Below are positions 61,770 through 64,000 of a stretch of DNA of 64,000 nt, in pieces. Source of the stretch: Thermodesulfitimonas autotrophica (GTDB lineage: Bacteria; Bacillota; Desulfotomaculia; Desulfotomaculales; Ammonificaceae); assembly GCF_003815015.1 (NCBI RefSeq), contig NZ_RKRE01000001.1:194460-258459 (forward strand). The letters run 5' to 3'. Under the pieces are notes generated by a model. That model ran no database searches. It was not told the DNA's origin and saw only the letters and a program-made list of their open reading frames with translations. Positions within the stretch are counted from its first letter, which is position 1, and every line of letters starts with the position of its first letter. Both the position numbers and the translations under genes were made by a program.

Positions 61770-63608
61770 GTGCCGCGCGAAGCATCAGGGCGCGCAGCAT
61801 GCCGGAGCGAGAAAAGTGCTGGGGGCAAGCAGACTGTGCAGCTTCTTACCGGCCGGTGGCGGGAAAGGCTACAAAGATTTTGGCGGCGGGCTCAAAATCT
61901 TTTGGTTCGGCTTCTTCTACTTCCCTTTTTCCCGCTTTTCTGGTGGGGGCCGCTGACCCACCCCTACATCAACTACCGGGCGCTGAGACAAGCCGAACGC
62001 GAAGCGGCACTCGGGAATCCAGCCGTCAACCGGGAGCTTTTGGGCTACCTGCGACGCCACCGGGATGTCTTTATCTTCGCTGGTAACAGTGCGGACGCCA
62101 TCGCCACCCTTCATATCTTGACGGGCAGCAGCGTCTACGACTATGCCCATAATTTTATCCCCGACAATGCGGCCGGTAACCCCATTTTCGGCTACGCGCT
62201 GGTTGAGGAGTGGCTGAAGGCGCAGCAGCGAGGAAAACACCTTTATCCGGACGAGGAACTGGCTGTAGCCTGCGGGTGGCTCGCCCACCAGCTTGCCGAC
62301 TGGTACGCGCATTACGCCCCGGTGGACGTGCACGGCCAGCTTCTCCCTGATCCTTATACCCCGCCCGACGAAGAGTCTATTTTCCCGGGTTACGCTAACT
62401 CCCACCGGGTGCTCGGCGCGGATTTCCACCCCGAGATTCTGGCGCAATACCGGCTGGTAGACCATGCGCTTAGCGAATTTTTCCACGATCTGTTGTTTGC
62501 CTGCTACGGTGGCGACGGCCGGTTTGACAGCAGCAGGGTAGAGTTTTTCCGCAATTACCGGCGGCGGGCCCAGCTCTCTAACCTGCTCACAGTCACTTCA
62601 GAGCGGTTTCGGGGTGTAGCGGCACGCATTCTGCCCGAGGAGATAGAGTTGCTGCGGGAAAATCTCCGCATGACCATCGAGGGGCTCCGGCTCCTCGTTC
62701 ACCTGGCCACTTTCCTCAACCCGGCGCTGCCCGAAGCTATCTACCGTGGCGTAAGCCCAACCGTTACTGGCGGGCCGGACTATATCGGGATGGCGGTCGA
62801 AGGAGTGGTGCGTGGTCTCTTCTGCAAGCGCTACGAGGAGATTGCCGGACTCGCGAAGCTACCACCTACCGCGCCATGGGAGGTCTATCCGTGGCCCGTG
62901 GTGGTCCGCGCTGTTACCAAGCCGGGTACCCTGCTTTACCGGATTGCCCACCGCCTCGGCAAGCTTTTGCCGGGTGAAGTGGCCCACATTTTCCAGAACC
63001 CCGAAGACTTCAGCTTCCGCTTTCTGAAACTTTTTGAGTTGCGGGGCCGGATGGCAGCCCAGCTCGCTGCCACCCTCGCCGCCGGAAAGCTGACAGCACT
63101 TACCAGAACGGAGGAAGAAAATGCCCTCTTGGCCTTTATCGTGGCGCTTTTAGTCACGCCCCACCCCGATCTTGCTACCGCGCGGGCTCATTTTCGCCGG
63201 TTGCTCCAGCCGGTAGTGCGGCTGGGTGGCGACCCGGCAACATCTGAGGCCGAAAGGCTGACGCTGATGCTCAACGCGGGCGAAATCGCCGTCCGAATCA
63301 TCCCCGCGGTCGCGAGGAGCGACCCGGCAAGCCGTCAGGTAAAAGCGCTCGATCCTGCTACGCTGCGCTTTTACCTCGACGGCTACGACGTGCGCTCTGA
63401 GCCGGAGCTTTACGAGTTGCACCTTAAGCGGGTTGACGGCTATTGCTTGGAGGTGCAGCTGACACTGAAAAAAGGCCTGGCCGAAGGCTTCCACCGCCTG
63501 CTGGTGAAAATCGCAGACGCTTCTGGTATCGCGGCCCAGCCTTTGGAGCGGGACTTTTGGGTGGGCACTGCGGTGCAGATGCTGCGCGGTTCCCAGAATG
63601 CCTGGTGA
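61770..63608 (+). CDS. Zinc-dependent phospholipase C-like protein
   Basis: The protein has up to 612 residues from the GTG at 61770; a GTG at 61836 (LLTGRW...) is an alternative and may be nearer the true start. A hydrophobic stretch LLVRLLLLPFFPLFWW lies before the domain. The zinc-dependent PLPC domain has WGPLTHPYINYRAL, DVFIFAGNSADAIATLHIL, DYAHNF and CGWLAHQLADWYAHYAPVD, with the His/Asp ligands of the family. The C-terminal 350 residues are mostly helical without a recognised domain. The gene is divergent from prkA. Confidence 0.72.
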   Translation: MPREASGRAACRSEKSAGGKQTVQLLTGRWRERLQRFWRRAQNLLVRLLLLPFFPLFWWGPLTHPYINYRALRQAEREAALGNPAVNRELLGYLRRHRDVFIFAGNSADAIATLHILTGSSVYDYAHNFIPDNAAGNPIFGYALVEEWLKAQQRGKHLYPDEELAVACGWLAHQLADWYAHYAPVDVHGQLLPDPYTPPDEESIFPGYANSHRVLGADFHPEILAQYRLVDHALSEFFHDLLFACYGGDGRFDSSRVEFFRNYRRRAQLSNLLTVTSERFRGVAARILPEEIELLRENLRMTIEGLRLLVHLATFLNPALPEAIYRGVSPTVTGGPDYIGMAVEGVVRGLFCKRYEEIAGLAKLPPTAPWEVYPWPVVVRAVTKPGTLLYRIAHRLGKLLPGEVAHIFQNPEDFSFRFLKLFELRGRMAAQLAATLAAGKLTALTRTEEENALLAFIVALLVTPHPDLATARAHFRRLLQPVVRLGGDPATSEAERLTLMLNAGEIAVRIIPAVARSDPASRQVKALDPATLRFYLDGYDVRSEPELYELHLKRVDGYCLEVQLTLKKGLAEGFHRLLVKIADASGIAAQPLERDFWVGTAVQMLRGSQNAW

Positions 63609-63689
63609 CGTTGCTTCTATCGGGTGAGGTTTCCGGAGAGTAGTGCGCGAAATTAGCCGGTGACCAAAGGGGCGGCGAAGAAAAGAAAC

Positions 63690-64000
63690 TTAAGGTTCGG
63701 GAAGTGGCTCTGCCCGGTCCTTTCGTTCCAACTGCTTTTGTACCAGGTGCAGCAGGAGAGCCAAAAACAGTCCCGTTCCCATGGTTGATAAGAGCACGCG
63801 GGTGGTATTAAATTGTAGCCAAGCAAGCAGGTAGCCTGTAGAAAGAACAATGGAAAGAACCATGAGCGGAAAAGCTACTTTGAAGAAGCCGAGAAAACTA
63901 ATAGGGAAGCCTCTTTTTTCCGCCATACCCACCACCACCACGTTGGCCGAGGCACCAACGATGGTGCCGTTACCCCCTAGGCAAGCTCCCAGGGATAGGG
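63690..64000 (-). CDS. ArsB/SLC13-type anion permease, C-terminal part (5' end outside window)
   Basis: The frame enters from the right edge and ends at base 63690. The visible residues include LSLGACLGGNGTIVGASANV, the conserved GGNGT-GASAN loop of ArsB/DASS permeases, then GMAEKRGFPISFLGFFKVA and two membrane segments. The rest is cut off, so arsenite versus dicarboxylate or other anion cannot be decided. Confidence 0.8.
   Translation of the reverse strand, partial: LSLGACLGGNGTIVGASANVVVVGMAEKRGFPISFLGFFKVAFPLMVLSIVLSTGYLLAWLQFNTTRVLLSTMGTGLFLALLLHLVQKQLERKDRAEPLPEP

Noticed and set aside
61490-61828. N-terminal extension of PrkA by 113 residues
   Set aside because: The extra residues have no PrkA similarity, the ATG at 61489 has a strong ribosome binding site and gives the family's normal length, and the extension overlaps the divergent gene start.

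Overview
The window looks like chromosome from a GC-rich, anaerobic, endospore-forming Bacillota (Clostridia/Moorellia/Desulfotomaculia type, possibly thermophilic). This is inferred from: sporulation genes prkA and yhbH; ftsEX with a PcsB-like hydrolase; a split MprF pair; an SLH-domain surface protein; a ydaO-type (c-di-AMP) leader; a molybdenum/tungsten-cofactor leader in front of wtpABC; a CooT-type nickel protein; frequent GTG/TTG starts; and GGAGG ribosome binding sites. I cannot name the genus.

Layout. 1-3.7 kb: end of a glycosyltransferase, a nucleotidyltransferase/phosphomannomutase-like fusion and a methyltransferase. 4.0-15.2 kb: an accessory, defence-rich region. An internally deleted hsdM and two separate remnants of an hsdR 3' end mark a destroyed type I restriction locus. 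Between hsdM and the first hsdR tail lies a radC / OLD-family nuclease / type III mod / type III res operon whose three intergenic gaps are all 15 nt. Between the two hsdR tails lie a toxin-antitoxin pair, a small unknown gene and a NERD-domain protein. A VapBC-like pair follows.

15.3-25 kb: YitT transporter-like protein, split transketolase, ftsEX-PcsB-CtpA cell-wall module, cooT, family 4 uracil-DNA glycosylase, a DUF2508 protein and an orphan periplasmic-binding lipoprotein. 25.0-29 kb: a promoter, c-di-AMP riboswitch and strong terminator precede a radical-SAM aminomutase carrying the Lys/Asn pair of glutamate 2,3-aminomutase, then a trehalose-6-phosphate synthase/phosphatase fusion. This looks like one osmolyte operon under c-di-AMP control and is the most attractive observation here.

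29-45.4 kb: YcdB/SLH surface protein, uvrB-uvrA-uvrC, and a sugar-phosphate cluster (HAD phosphatase, ROK glucokinase, glycogen debranching enzyme, phosphoglucose/phosphomannose isomerase), then rapZ and deoB. 45.6-55.1 kb: split MprF, a signal-less substrate-binding protein, an APC permease, a UPF0173 hydrolase, CorA and a class A penicillin-binding protein. 55.2-64 kb: tRNA-Leu(CAA), a Moco-type riboswitch with wtpABC, the yhbH-prkA pair, a zinc-dependent phospholipase C-like protein, and the end of an ArsB/SLC13-type anion permease.

All assignments come from reading the sequence. No database search, alignment program or folding program was run.
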